A DNA stretch of 64,000 bases from Pseudomonas graminis (GTDB lineage: Bacteria > Pseudomonadota > Gammaproteobacteria > Pseudomonadales > Pseudomonadaceae): NCBI RefSeq assembly GCF_004364335.1, contig NZ_SOCR01000017.1:1-64000 (forward strand). Direction: 5' to 3'. The position numbers and the translations under genes were made by a program. Each line of letters opens with the position of its first letter. Position 1 is the first letter of the stretch. The notes under the pieces are model-generated. The model was not told the DNA's origin. It ran no database searches and saw only the letters and a program-made list of their open reading frames with translations. Below, in pieces: positions 26,781 to 35,997 of this stretch.

Positions 26781-27613
26781 CACCGCATTCGCCAGCAAGC
26801 CGGCTCCCACAGGTTTTGCGCATGACGCTGAAATCCCGGCCAACACCGATCCACTGTAGGAGCGCGCTTGCCCCCGAAGGCGGTCTGCCTGTGCCATCGA
26901 TTTCGCCTGATACACCGCGTTCGCCAGCAAGCCGGCTCCCACAGGTTTTGCGCATGACGCTGAAATCCCGGCCAACGCCGATCCATTGTAGGAGCGCGCT
27001 TGCCCGCGAATGCAATCTGCCTGTGCCATCAATGTCGCCTGACCCACCGCATTCGCCAGCAAGCCGGCTCCCACAGGTTTTGCGCATGACGCTGAAATCC
27101 CGGCCAACGCCGATCCATTGTAGGAACGCGCTTGCCCGCGAAGGCGGTCTGCCTGTGCCATCGATTTCGCCTGATACACCGCGTTCGCCAGAAAGCCGGC
27201 TCACACAGGTTTTGCGCATGACGCCGAAATCCCGGCCAACGCCTATCCACTGTAGGAGCGCGCTTGCCCGCGAATGCAATCTGCCTGTGCCATCGATTTC
27301 GCCTGATACACCGCGTTCGCCAGCAAGCTGGCTCCCACAGGTTTTGCGCATGACGCCGAAATCCCGGCCAACGCCTATCCACTGTAGGAGCGCGCTTGCC
27401 CGTGAAGGCGGTCTGCCTGTGCCATCGATTTCGACTGACCCGCCGCATTCGCCAGCAAGCCGGCTCCCACAAGTTCTGTGCATGACGCCGAAATCCCGGC
27501 CAACGCCGATCCACTTTAGGAGCGCGCTTGCCCGCGAATGCAATCTGACTGTGCCATCAATGTCGCCTGATACACCGCGTTCGCCAGCAAGCCGGCTCCC
27601 ACAGGTTCTGCCC
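26781..27613. repeat. Tandem array of a 132-bp unit made of REP pairs
   Basis: The word ACAGG following GCCGGCTCCC recurs at 26809, 26941, 27073, 27205, 27337, 27469 and 27601, always exactly 132 bases apart. That makes six full units plus a partial one. Each unit has the inverse of GAGCCGGCTTGCTGGCG, a spacer, then GAGCGCGCTTGCCCGCG and a second spacer. Units differ at a few bases (ACAAG for ACAGG at 27469, GAACGCGC at 27124). Because 132 is a multiple of three, long false frames run through it. Confidence 0.95.
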
Positions 27614-27686
27614 AGCCGTTGGATTTTGCGTTCGCCACCCATTTATTTGCCCGCGCCCGCGATTTCCTGATCCGACGCCGATCCAC

Positions 27687-27776
27687 TGTAGGAGTGAGCT
27701 TGCTCGCGAAGGCGGTGTGTCTGCCACATGGATCTCGCCTGATATACCGCGTTCGCGGGCAAGCGCGCTCCTACAG
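27687..27776. repeat. REP pair, GAGTGAGCTTGCTCGCG with GCCCGCG type
   Basis: GAGTGAGCTTGCTCGCG is followed by the inverse of GAGCGCGCTTGCCCGCG. The spacer GGCGGTGTGTCTGCCACATG resembles the spacer of the 132-bp units, so this may be the degenerate edge of the array. Confidence 0.8.
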
Positions 27777-27895
27777 GTTGTGCGCTGGTCGTGGATTTGC
27801 GTTCGCCACAAACCGGTGTTCCGGGTCCTTGGCTTTTGCGTTCGACGGCAAACCGGTTTTGCGCACGATGCTGCGGTTCCGGCAGAATGCCGGGC

Positions 27896-28621
27896 ATGAC
27901 TCGATCCCCGACACTCCCCGACTGTTGCCCTGCCCTGACCGCTCACTGGCCGCTGCCCCACGGGCTCGCGGATGTGGTGTTGGTGAGCAGTCGGTTCGAT
28001 CCGCAAAAACTCATCGACGGCGATTTTCAGCGCTGTCTCATCGAGCCGCCCGCCTCCATTCAGCGTTCGGTGGCCAAGCGGCAGACGGAGTTTCTCGCCG
28101 GTCGTTTGTGCGCGCGGGAAGCGATACGTCAGTTGGACGGCCGCTCCCACGTCCCCCTGATCGGCGAGGACCGCGCCCCGATCTGGCCTGCGGACGTCAC
28201 CGGCTCGATCACCCACAGCACCGGCTGGGCCGCCGCGATCGTTGCGCGCAAAACGGACTGGCGCGGGTTGGGCCTGGACGTCGAGCAACTGATGAGCAAC
28301 GAGCGCGCCGTGCGTCTGGCCGGGGAGATTCTGACGCCGGCAGAAATGCAGCGCCTTAACGCCGGGCCCGAGCATGAAGCAGCCAAAGCCGTCACCCTGA
28401 CCTTTTCCCTGAAAGAAAGCCTGTTCAAGGCGCTCTACCCCATCGTGCTCAAGCGCTTCTATTTCGAAGACGCCGAACTGCTGGAATGGTCAGACGACGG
28501 CAACGCGCGGCTGCGGCTGAACATCGATCTGTCGGAGGAATGGCACAACGGCAAGGAGCTGGAAGCACAGTTCAGCGTGAAGGACGGGCAGCTGTTGAGT
28601 CTGGTGGCGATTCGGGGCTGA
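27896..28621 (+). CDS. pcpS: 4'-phosphopantetheinyl transferase (PcpS/EntD type)
   Basis: A 241-residue Sfp/EntD-type enzyme with motifs GLGLDVEQ and FSLKESLFKALYP, which bind CoA and magnesium. It attaches phosphopantetheine to acyl and peptidyl carrier proteins. Pseudomonads usually have this single broad-range enzyme for fatty acid and siderophore synthesis. The ATG at 27896 is chosen because MTRSPTLPDCC opens the family-like N-terminus. Its 3' end overlaps the convergent FhuF-like gene by 50 bases. Confidence 0.9.
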   Translation: MTRSPTLPDCCPALTAHWPLPHGLADVVLVSSRFDPQKLIDGDFQRCLIEPPASIQRSVAKRQTEFLAGRLCAREAIRQLDGRSHVPLIGEDRAPIWPADVTGSITHSTGWAAAIVARKTDWRGLGLDVEQLMSNERAVRLAGEILTPAEMQRLNAGPEHEAAKAVTLTFSLKESLFKALYPIVLKRFYFEDAELLEWSDDGNARLRLNIDLSEEWHNGKELEAQFSVKDGQLLSLVAIRG

Positions 28622-29303
28622 CGGCCATACCCAACGGACAATGCTCACACCGCCCCACCCATTCCACGCGATAACTCAAGCAGCACGTGCGCCTCTGCCG
28701 GACCATTCGCACGTCCCCTTCTATATAGCTGACGGCGTTGAATAGGGGATTGCGCCGCCCATCCGGCCTCAGCCTTTCACGCAACAAGCCATACCCCGCA
28801 GCAACGGAAACCTCGCTTGCCGCGGACAGCTGCCGCAAGCAGGTTTCCAGATAATCCCCGGCGTTGCCCCACAGCACGGCCGCCGGCACATCGCCGTAGG
28901 CACTCAAGCGTTCGATGACTTGCTGAAGATTCTCCAGCAACGGCGCAAAAAGCTCGAACGGATCGTCCGAAACCGGCACCTGCATGACGGCCCCCTCAAA
29001 CCGTACCCTGTCCAGAAACCCCCGTTCATGCAGGGCGAAGCTCAGGCGGTCCAGCCCCAGCGGCCACCCCAGGCCATGGGCCACACTTGCCACCACCACC
29101 GGCGGAATCAGCTGCATCGCGTAATACTTCATCCATTGCGAGACCAGCACCGGCAATTGGTCCTTCACCAGTTCCGGCCCATACACCCTCAGCAGCAAGC
29201 GATGCAGAACCTCATCCCGCAACAGCTCGGTCAGCGGCAGCACAGGCCGCGTTTGATCGACCACCATCGTGCGGGCAAACCCGGCCAGGGCACCTTCGAA
29301 CAT
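28572..29303 (-). CDS. FhuF-like siderophore-iron reductase
   Basis: A 243-residue protein with a C-terminal Cys pattern RTCCLSYRVEWVGRCEHCPL (CC-x10-C-x2-C), the [2Fe-2S] ligand set of FhuF-type ferric reductases. The N-terminal part matches the family by its LRDEVLHRLLLRVYG region. It likely releases iron from siderophores in the cytoplasm. The ATG at 29303 (MFEGALAG) overlaps the end of the kinase gene by one base. The 3' end runs 50 bases into pcpS. Confidence 0.75.
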   Translation of the reverse strand: MFEGALAGFARTMVVDQTRPVLPLTELLRDEVLHRLLLRVYGPELVKDQLPVLVSQWMKYYAMQLIPPVVVASVAHGLGWPLGLDRLSFALHERGFLDRVRFEGAVMQVPVSDDPFELFAPLLENLQQVIERLSAYGDVPAAVLWGNAGDYLETCLRQLSAASEVSVAAGYGLLRERLRPDGRRNPLFNAVSYIEGDVRMVRQRRTCCLSYRVEWVGRCEHCPLGMAVSPESPPDSTAARPSR

Positions 29304-30943
29304 CAGGCCTCCCCTTGCTGGCGGGGCCAGGCCAGGCTGAAACACGCGCCGCCGAGGGTTTGGCTGCGCCCGATCAACGCGCGGCCGCCGTGCCAGTGAA
29401 TGATACGGCGCACAATCGACAACCCCAAACCGTGGCCGCCCGACGCCCGGGTGCGGCTGTCGTCCAGGCGCATGAACGGTGTGAAGACCCGCTCCCAGGC
29501 ACTTTCCGGTACGCCGGGGCCGTCATCTTCAACGTCGATGCGACAGCGCTCCTCACTCAGTTGATAGCCAATGTTTACCTGCGACTCGGCGTGGCGCATG
29601 GCGTTGCTCACCAGGTTCTGCAGCGCGCGATGCAAGTAACGCGGTTCCGCCTCCACCCACTGCGCTTCCCCTGATCCGACGCGGTTGAGCGCATCCACAC
29701 ACTCCCCGCGCCTGACGCTGATATTCGGCCGCAGCGGCGCCAGTTCGGCAATCACCTGCTCAATCAAGGCGTCGAGGTCGATGCGCTGGAAGTTCAGGTC
29801 CGGCGCGCCCTGCTCCAGGCGCGCGTAGGTGAGCATCTCGTCGACCAGCTTGTCGAGGTCCTGAATATCGCTGTCCATGCCGACCATGTATTTATGCCGC
29901 GCTTCCGGGGTCGTCGCGTCGTTGACCATTTCCAGCCCGAAACGCAGCCGCGCCACCGGCGTGCGAAGTTCATGGGAGACCGCGCGGACCAGTTCGCGCT
30001 GGATCATCAACGAGCGCTGCAGGTGCTCGGCCATGCCGTTGAATGCCGACGCCAGCCGCCCGACCGAGTCCGCGCCCGCCGCGGGCACGCGGGTTTCCAG
30101 GCTGCCCTGGGCGATCTGCGTGGCCGCCGCTTCCAGACCGCGCAAGCGATGCTCAAGCCGACGCACCAGCAGGTAAACCACCAGACCGATCAGGCACAGA
30201 CCGAGAAACGCGATCAGGATCAGCAACTCCGGCGGATAGGCATTCATCTGGAACAGCGGACCGATCTCCAGCACCCACGGGGTTTCGCCGACGCCAGACA
30301 GCACGCGGATCGAATCGCCGCCTTTGCCCAGCGCCATCACCGTGTCGCCCTCGTCGATGCGCCGACGCTGGTCGTCATCCACGTCGAGCTTCTCCAGCCG
30401 GATAAGTTGCATGTCGAAGCCGAACCCCTTGCTCTGGCGCAAGACTTCAAGCCGCGCCGGCTGTTCATCGACCGGCAGACGCACCAGTTCATCGAGCAAC
30501 AGAAAGATCGTCGCGCGGGCCAGTTGCTCGCTGATCTGCCGCACCTCGCCGGTCAGCAGCAAGCCGCCGGACGGATTGCCCGACATCGCCGGCTCGACCT
30601 CGCGAAATACCCGCGCGGCATGGGGTCCGGTCTGTTCTACCACCACCTGCCCGCGACTCAACCGACTGCGCGCGCTCCCGTCCAGATGCGCGTGCTCGGC
30701 GGTTTCCAGTGTCAGCGGAATGCCCAGCAGGCGCTCCCACACGGCGAGGGCGCGGGTGCGTTCAATGTCATTCATACCGCGCAGATTGTCGGCCATCAGC
30801 GTGAAGGTGCCGTGGGCCAACTGCTCGCGGTACTGATCGGCGCGCACGGCGTTGACCAGATGCAGGGTCAGCACGCCGAGCAACGCCACCAGCACCAGAA
30901 CGCCGAGCATGCCGCCATAGATGCGCAGGAAGATGGAATTCAT
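29303..30943 (-). CDS. Sensor histidine kinase, RstB-like
   Basis: A 546-residue membrane kinase. It has an N-terminal span, a periplasmic domain, a second span LLILIAFLGLCLIGLVVYLL, HAMP, phospho-acceptor AVSHELRTPVARLRF, and ATPase motifs NLVSNAMRHAE, VEDDGPGVPES and GHGLGLSIVRRI. It pairs with the regulator at 30947-31684, three bases away. The position upstream of nrdA matches a two-component pair I know beside nrdA in P. aeruginosa. Confidence 0.92.
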   Translation of the reverse strand: MNSIFLRIYGGMLGVLVLVALLGVLTLHLVNAVRADQYREQLAHGTFTLMADNLRGMNDIERTRALAVWERLLGIPLTLETAEHAHLDGSARSRLSRGQVVVEQTGPHAARVFREVEPAMSGNPSGGLLLTGEVRQISEQLARATIFLLLDELVRLPVDEQPARLEVLRQSKGFGFDMQLIRLEKLDVDDDQRRRIDEGDTVMALGKGGDSIRVLSGVGETPWVLEIGPLFQMNAYPPELLILIAFLGLCLIGLVVYLLVRRLEHRLRGLEAAATQIAQGSLETRVPAAGADSVGRLASAFNGMAEHLQRSLMIQRELVRAVSHELRTPVARLRFGLEMVNDATTPEARHKYMVGMDSDIQDLDKLVDEMLTYARLEQGAPDLNFQRIDLDALIEQVIAELAPLRPNISVRRGECVDALNRVGSGEAQWVEAEPRYLHRALQNLVSNAMRHAESQVNIGYQLSEERCRIDVEDDGPGVPESAWERVFTPFMRLDDSRTRASGGHGLGLSIVRRIIHWHGGRALIGRSQTLGGACFSLAWPRQQGEA

Positions 30944-30946
30944 CGG

Positions 30947-31684
30947 TCAGCCGTCGCGCTTGAGGGAGGGCAGTTGCGCGGCGGCGTGGGGGACGAACAG
31001 GTAACCCTTGTTGCGCACGGTCTTGATCAGGCGCGGGTGATCGGGGTCGTCACCGATGCGCGGGCGGATCTTCGAGATGCGCACGTCGATGGAGCGGTCC
31101 TGGCCGTCGTAGCCGACACCGCGCAGGGCCGTGAAGATTTCTTCGCGAGAGAGAATGCGCCCGGCGTTGGCGACCAGCAGCCACAACAGGTCGAATTCGG
31201 CGCTGGTCAGCTCGACGCTCTGGTCGTTGAGCCAGGCTTCGCGCAGGGTGTTGTCCACCACCAGCGCGCCGAATTCCAGACGATGCTGTTCCTGGATAGG
31301 GCTTTCGACGGTTTCGCTGCGCCTTAACAACGCATGGATGCGCGCGAGCAGCACCCGGGGATGCACCGGTTTGCCGACGTAATCGTCGGCGCCCATGTCG
31401 AGGCCCTGGATCTGGTCGCTGTCGTCGGTGCGCGCGGTGAGCATCAGGATCGGGCCGTCGTAGTGGCTGCGCACCTTGCGACAGATGCTCAGGCCGTCTT
31501 CGCCGGGCAGCATGAGGTCGAGGATCACCAGATCCGGTTGCTCGTCGATGATGCGCCGGGCCGCCCGCGCGCCGTCCCCTTCCAGGCTCACGCGAAGGCC
31601 GTTGTTTTCGAGGTAGTCGCGGGTGAGCTCGGCCAGCCGCTGGTCATCCTCGACGATCAGCACCTGCCAGGGTTGGGGCTGCAC
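30947..31684 (-). CDS. Response regulator, RstA-like (OmpR family)
   Basis: A 245-residue OmpR-type regulator with acidic pair ED at 12-13, Asp in LVILDLMLPGEDG, Lys in VGKPVHPR, and a winged helix (RSIDVRISKIRPRIGDD...TVRNKGYLF). It is the partner of the kinase immediately downstream. Confidence 0.93.
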   Translation of the reverse strand: MQPQPWQVLIVEDDQRLAELTRDYLENNGLRVSLEGDGARAARRIIDEQPDLVILDLMLPGEDGLSICRKVRSHYDGPILMLTARTDDSDQIQGLDMGADDYVGKPVHPRVLLARIHALLRRSETVESPIQEQHRLEFGALVVDNTLREAWLNDQSVELTSAEFDLLWLLVANAGRILSREEIFTALRGVGYDGQDRSIDVRISKIRPRIGDDPDHPRLIKTVRNKGYLFVPHAAAQLPSLKRDG

Positions 31685-31803
31685 GGTGAGGCTCCTTGTT
31701 TTTTCTTATTAATAGCCGGTTTCAGATCCGCGCCTTTCGAAGGTGCCGGCAGCGCTTCCCCGCGATGCGCCCGATCATGGGCAAATCGGACGGCAGACAC
31801 AAC

Positions 31804-32003
31804 GCATTCGCCAGCAAGCCGGCTCCTACAGACCTGCGTGCGCCGACGTTTTTGCTTTCGACGCAAACCGATTTTGCGCATGAACGCGATGATTTGATTC
31901 GACGCAAATCCACTGTAGGAGCGCGCTTGCCCGCGAAGGCGATCTGCCTGCTCCATCCATTTCGCCTGACGCACCGCATTCGCCAGCAAGCCGGCTCCTA
32001 CAG
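31804..32003. repeat. Cluster of three REP elements
   Basis: A lone inverse of GAGCCGGCTTGCTGGCG at 31804-31830 is followed by a GCCCGCG/TGCTGGCG mixed pair at 31914-32003. The spacers (GCGATCTGCCTGCTCCATCC, ATTTTGCGTACGCCGACG) resemble those of the 132-bp array at 26781, which points to a shared origin. Confidence 0.82.
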
Positions 32004-32262
32004 ATTTTGCGTACGCCGACGCTTTTGCGTTCACCTCAAGCCGATTTTGCGCACGACCTCGATTTTTGATTCGGGGCAAATCCACGCCGGGATCGCCCTT
32101 GCCAGATACGTTTTTTGTGATAGCGTTCGCGCCCGCAAAAAGCCGGGCAATGGTTTTTCACCGGCGTTTTCAATGGTGAAAAAACAGTGACCAGCGGCCC
32201 ATGCCAGACGCCATGCGGCCTACACGGGATTTACCTGTTTCACACACAAATTACACACAGCT

Positions 32263-32271
32263 TTATCCACA
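32263..32271 (+). promoter_or_regulatory. DnaA box upstream of nrdA
   Basis: TTATCCACA is a perfect DnaA box, about 450 bases before the nrdA start. DnaA is known to bind and regulate the nrdAB promoter in E. coli. Confidence 0.6.
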
Positions 32272-32298
32272 GGTCATGCGTTGCAATTAGTGTCACAA

Positions 32299-32344
32299 AC
32301 GCATTATCTTGTAGCCCTTCGACGGTGGAGCCCCTACATGTAGG
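32299..32344. promoter_or_regulatory. Possible NrdR box pair upstream of nrdA
   Basis: ACGCATTATCTTGTAGC at 32299-32315 and CCCTACATGTAGGGT around 32331-32344 resemble the NrdR site ACACWATATATWGTG. Their centres are about 31 bases apart, three helical turns, as in known NrdR pairs. The matches are partial. Confidence 0.45.
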
Positions 32345-32546
32345 GTTTTCGCCTAAATCTCAAACACAAGTCAGGGCGCAATTTCAAGGTTTTTTTCGCG
32401 CCCATTGCCTGTGTATGAAGGGCTGAATAACCCCCGAATCTACCGCTCTACCCCGCCAGCGCGAATGGCAGACCACCCAGCCTTGGGATCTGCGCGCAGC
32501 GGCACACGTGTTGCAACATCACACGCGCATTCTGCAACAGTTTTTC

Positions 32547-32576
32547 GGGTGACGGGCTCAAGTCCGGCACCCTTTT
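32547..32576 (+). terminator. Hairpin with T-run in the nrdA leader (possible attenuator)
   Basis: GGGTG (32547-32551) pairs with CACCC (32568-32572), with extra pairing inside, and is followed by TTTT. It lies about 145 bases before the nrdA ATG, inside a long untranslated leader. The short stem and T-run make it weak. Confidence 0.3.
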
Positions 32577-32718
32577 CGACTTCAACGCCAGGGAGGGTAA
32601 ATCCACCTTCCCATTCGTCTTGAAGTCATGGCCTGACGTTTGTCAGTCCACTGCCGCAAGACGAAACGGTGGGCGTGCATTTTGCGCCCAAACAAACTTA
32701 GAGAACGTGGAGACACCC

Positions 32719-35634
32719 ATGCAAACCGACACAACTCGCGAGAATCCGCAGGCCACCGCGCCGCAGACAGGTGCGACCCAGCAGGACCTGTCCGCCACCG
32801 CGCCGGGTCAGCTGCGTGTGATCAAGCGTAACGGCACTGTCGTTGCGTACACCGATGACAAGATCACCGTCGCCATCACCAAGGCCTTTCTCGCAGTTGA
32901 AGGCGGCACCGCTGCCGCTTCGTCGCGTATCCACGACACCGTTGCGCGCCTGACCGAACAGGTCTCCGCGACCTTCAAGCGCCGCATGCCGTCGGGCGGC
33001 ACCATCCACATCGAAGAAATCCAGGATCAGGTCGAACTGGCGCTGATGCGCGCCGGCGAGCAGAAAGTTGCCCGCGACTACGTGATCTACCGCAACGAGC
33101 GCTCCAAGGAGCGTGCCGGTCGCACCGCCGGCGAAACCCCAGTGCAGGCGCACCCGTCGATTCGCATCACCGCCAAAGACGGCAGCCTCGCGCCGCTGGA
33201 CATGGGCCGCCTGAACACCATCGTCACCGAAGCGTGCGAAGGCCTGGCCGAGGTCGATGCCGACCTGATCCAGACCGAAACCCTGAAAAACCTGTACGAC
33301 GGCGTTGCACTGACCGACGTCAACACCGCCCTGGTGATGACCGCGCGCACCTTGGTCGAGCGTGAGCCGAACTACTCGTTCGTCACCGCGCGCCTGCTGA
33401 TGGACACCCTGCGTGCCGAAGGCCTGGGTTTCCTCGGTGTCGCCGAAAGCGCCACCCACCACGAAATGGTCGACCTGTACGCCAAGGCGCTGCCGGCTTA
33501 CGTCGAGAAAGGCATCCAGTTCGAACTGCTGAACCCTGTGCTGGCCGAATTCGACCTGGAAAAACTGGGCAAGGCGATCAACCACGAGCGCGATCAGCAG
33601 TTCACCTACCTGGGCCTGCAAACCCTGTACGACCGTTACTTCATTCATAAAGACGGTATCCGTTTCGAACTGCCGCAGATCTTCTTCATGCGCGTGGCCA
33701 TGGGCCTGGCGATCGAAGAGAAAGCCCGCGAAGACCGCGCCATCGAGTTCTACAACCTGTTGTCGTCCTTCGACTACATGGCCTCGACCCCGACACTGTT
33801 CAACGCCGGCACCCTGCGTCCACAGCTGTCGAGCTGCTACCTGACCACCGTTCCGGATGACCTGTCGGGCATTTACCACGCCATCCACGACAACGCCATG
33901 CTGTCCAAATTCGCAGGCGGTCTGGGCAACGACTGGACCCCGGTTCGCGCGCTGGGCTCTTACATCAAGGGCACCAACGGCAAATCCCAGGGCGTCGTGC
34001 CGTTCCTGAAAGTCGTGAACGACACCGCAGTAGCAGTCAACCAGGGCGGCAAGCGCAAAGGCGCTGTCTGTGCGTACCTGGAAACCTGGCACATGGACAT
34101 CGAAGAGTTCATCGAGCTGCGCAAGAACACCGGTGATGATCGTCGTCGTACCCACGACATGAACACCGCCAACTGGATCCCTGACCTGTTCATGAAGCGT
34201 GTCTTCGACGACGGCAAGTGGACCCTGTTCTCGCCGTCCGAAGTGCCTGATCTGCACGACCTGACCGGTAAAGCCTTCGAAGAGCGCTACGAGTACTACG
34301 AAGCGCTGACCGAGTACCCGGGCAAGGTCAAGCTGTTCAAGACCATTCAGGCCAAAGACCTGTGGCGCAAAATGCTGTCCATGCTGTTCGAAACCGGCCA
34401 CCCATGGCTGACCTTCAAGGACCCGTGCAACCTGCGTTCGCCGCAGCAGCACGTCGGCGTGGTTCACAGCTCGAACCTGTGCACCGAGATCACCCTGAAC
34501 ACCAACAAGGACGAGATCGCGGTCTGCAACCTGGGCTCGATCAACCTGCCGAACCACATCGTCGACGGCAAGCTGGACACCGACAAGCTCAAGCGCACCA
34601 TCGACGTGGCCGTGCGCATGCTCGATAACGTGATCGACATCAACTACTACTCGGTGCCGCAAGCGAAGAACTCCAACTTCCGTCACCGTCCGGTCGGTCT
34701 GGGCATCATGGGCTTCCAGGACGCGCTGTACCTGCAGCACATTCCTTACGGTTCCGATGCTGCCGTGGAATTTGCCGACCGCTCGATGGAAGCCGTCAGC
34801 TACTACGCGATCCAGGCGTCCTGCGATCTGGCGGACGAGCGCGGTGCCTACGAGACGTTCCAGGGTTCGCTGTGGTCCAAGGGCATCCTGCCGCTGGATT
34901 CGCAACAGATCCTGATCGAACAGCGTGGCCAGAAGTACATCGACGTCGACCTCAACGAAAGCCTGGACTGGGCGCCTGTGCGTGCTCGCGTTCAGAAAGG
35001 CATTCGTAACTCGAACATCATGGCCATCGCACCGACCGCGACCATCGCCAACATCACCGGCGTGTCGCAGTCGATCGAACCGACTTATCAGAACCTGTAC
35101 GTGAAATCGAACCTCTCGGGCGAATTCACCGTGATCAACCCGTACCTGGTTCGCGACCTGAAAGCCCGCGACCTGTGGGACTCGGTCATGATCAACGACC
35201 TGAAGTACTACGACGGTTCGGTACAGCAGATCGAGCGCATCCCGCAGGAGTTGAAAGACCTCTACGCGACCGCGTTTGAAGTGGACACCAAGTGGATCGT
35301 TGACGCGGCCAGCCGTCGTCAGAAGTGGATCGACCAGGCGCAGTCGCTGAACCTGTACATCGCCGGCGCATCGGGCAAGAAGCTGGACGTGACCTACCGC
35401 ATGGCCTGGTACCGTGGTCTGAAAACCACTTACTACCTCCGTGCCCTGGCCGCGACCAGCACCGAGAAGTCGACCATCAACACCGGCAAGCTGAACGCCG
35501 TTTCCAGCGGTGGCCACGGCCCGGACGACTCGGCGATCACCGCCCCGCGTCCAGCCGAAGCGGCACCGGCCGGTCCAGCGCCAGTGCCTAAAGCCTGCGC
35601 GATCGACGAGCCGGACTGCGAAGCCTGCCAGTAA
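32719..35634 (+). CDS. nrdA: Ribonucleoside-diphosphate reductase class Ia, large subunit NrdA
   Basis: A 971-residue large subunit. Two ATP-cone domains stand in tandem at the N-terminus (about 35-130 and 150-245), as in P. aeruginosa NrdA. Then come the radical barrel with FNAGTLRPQLSSCYL, NLCTEI, and the C-terminal redox pair CAIDEPDCEAC. It reduces ribonucleotides to deoxyribonucleotides with NrdB; dATP binding to the cones switches it off. The ATG at 32719 follows GTGGAG. Confidence 0.97.
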   Translation: MQTDTTRENPQATAPQTGATQQDLSATAPGQLRVIKRNGTVVAYTDDKITVAITKAFLAVEGGTAAASSRIHDTVARLTEQVSATFKRRMPSGGTIHIEEIQDQVELALMRAGEQKVARDYVIYRNERSKERAGRTAGETPVQAHPSIRITAKDGSLAPLDMGRLNTIVTEACEGLAEVDADLIQTETLKNLYDGVALTDVNTALVMTARTLVEREPNYSFVTARLLMDTLRAEGLGFLGVAESATHHEMVDLYAKALPAYVEKGIQFELLNPVLAEFDLEKLGKAINHERDQQFTYLGLQTLYDRYFIHKDGIRFELPQIFFMRVAMGLAIEEKAREDRAIEFYNLLSSFDYMASTPTLFNAGTLRPQLSSCYLTTVPDDLSGIYHAIHDNAMLSKFAGGLGNDWTPVRALGSYIKGTNGKSQGVVPFLKVVNDTAVAVNQGGKRKGAVCAYLETWHMDIEEFIELRKNTGDDRRRTHDMNTANWIPDLFMKRVFDDGKWTLFSPSEVPDLHDLTGKAFEERYEYYEALTEYPGKVKLFKTIQAKDLWRKMLSMLFETGHPWLTFKDPCNLRSPQQHVGVVHSSNLCTEITLNTNKDEIAVCNLGSINLPNHIVDGKLDTDKLKRTIDVAVRMLDNVIDINYYSVPQAKNSNFRHRPVGLGIMGFQDALYLQHIPYGSDAAVEFADRSMEAVSYYAIQASCDLADERGAYETFQGSLWSKGILPLDSQQILIEQRGQKYIDVDLNESLDWAPVRARVQKGIRNSNIMAIAPTATIANITGVSQSIEPTYQNLYVKSNLSGEFTVINPYLVRDLKARDLWDSVMINDLKYYDGSVQQIERIPQELKDLYATAFEVDTKWIVDAASRRQKWIDQAQSLNLYIAGASGKKLDVTYRMAWYRGLKTTYYLRALAATSTEKSTINTGKLNAVSSGGHGPDDSAITAPRPAEAAPAGPAPVPKACAIDEPDCEACQ

Positions 35635-35658
35635 AACCCGCTGGCAAGCGCACCTCTC

Positions 35659-35721
35659 TGTAGGAGCGCGCTTGCCCGCGAACAGCTCGCTCTAATTGTA
35701 GGAGTGAGCTTGCTCGCGAAG
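35659..35721. repeat. Two REP elements in direct orientation
   Basis: GAGCGCGCTTGCCCGCG and GAGTGAGCTTGCTCGCG lie in the same direction about 40 bases apart after nrdA. Confidence 0.82.
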
Positions 35722-35826
35722 CGGTTCAAGCAACACCGCGAACCGGGAGCCCAAACGCTCCCGGCCCTCGCTGACCCTCCCCGGTTTCAGCTACACTCCC
35801 CTCTTGCCAAGCCAGGAGAACGCCCC

Positions 35827-35997
35827 ATGCCAGCTGCCTCGCTAGAGTCCAAAAAAGCCTACTGCGCCAAAACGCGCCGCTCCAACTACGCCGCCAGCCT
35901 CCGTCTGGAAGGTTTCGAGAGCTCGCCCGCCGACTCCGAACGCCGCCTGCCCTCCCGGGAAGAGCTGCTCAACAGCTACCGCAAAAAACAGGCCTGA
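35827..35997 (+). CDS. yhfG: YhfG-family antitoxin for Fic toxin
   Basis: A 56-residue protein of the YhfG (DUF2559) type. It contains SLRLEG, which fits the [S/T]xxxE[G/N] inhibitory motif whose Glu blocks ATP binding in the partner Fic protein. Its TGA stop overlaps the fic start (ATGA). GGAGAACGCCCC precedes the ATG. Confidence 0.88.
   Translation: MPAASLESKKAYCAKTRRSNYAASLRLEGFESSPADSERRLPSREELLNSYRKKQA

Noticed and set aside
26781..27613. CRISPR-like regular spacing
   Set aside because: The whole 132-base unit is repeated, including the spacers; there are no unique spacers and no cas genes.
26263..27642. 459-residue open frame with a repeated 44-residue unit, minus strand
   Set aside because: Upstream of 26691 it is only the 132-bp REP array read in a stop-free frame; plus-strand frames through the array are equally open. 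Only the 26263-26691 part has a signal peptide and ribosome-binding site.
26816..27670. 284-residue repetitive frame on the plus strand
   Set aside because: Also a reading of the REP array; no ribosome-binding site or known domain.
32698..35517. 939-residue frame antisense to nrdA
   Set aside because: A shadow of strong codon bias in a highly expressed GC-rich gene; no independent start signal or homology.
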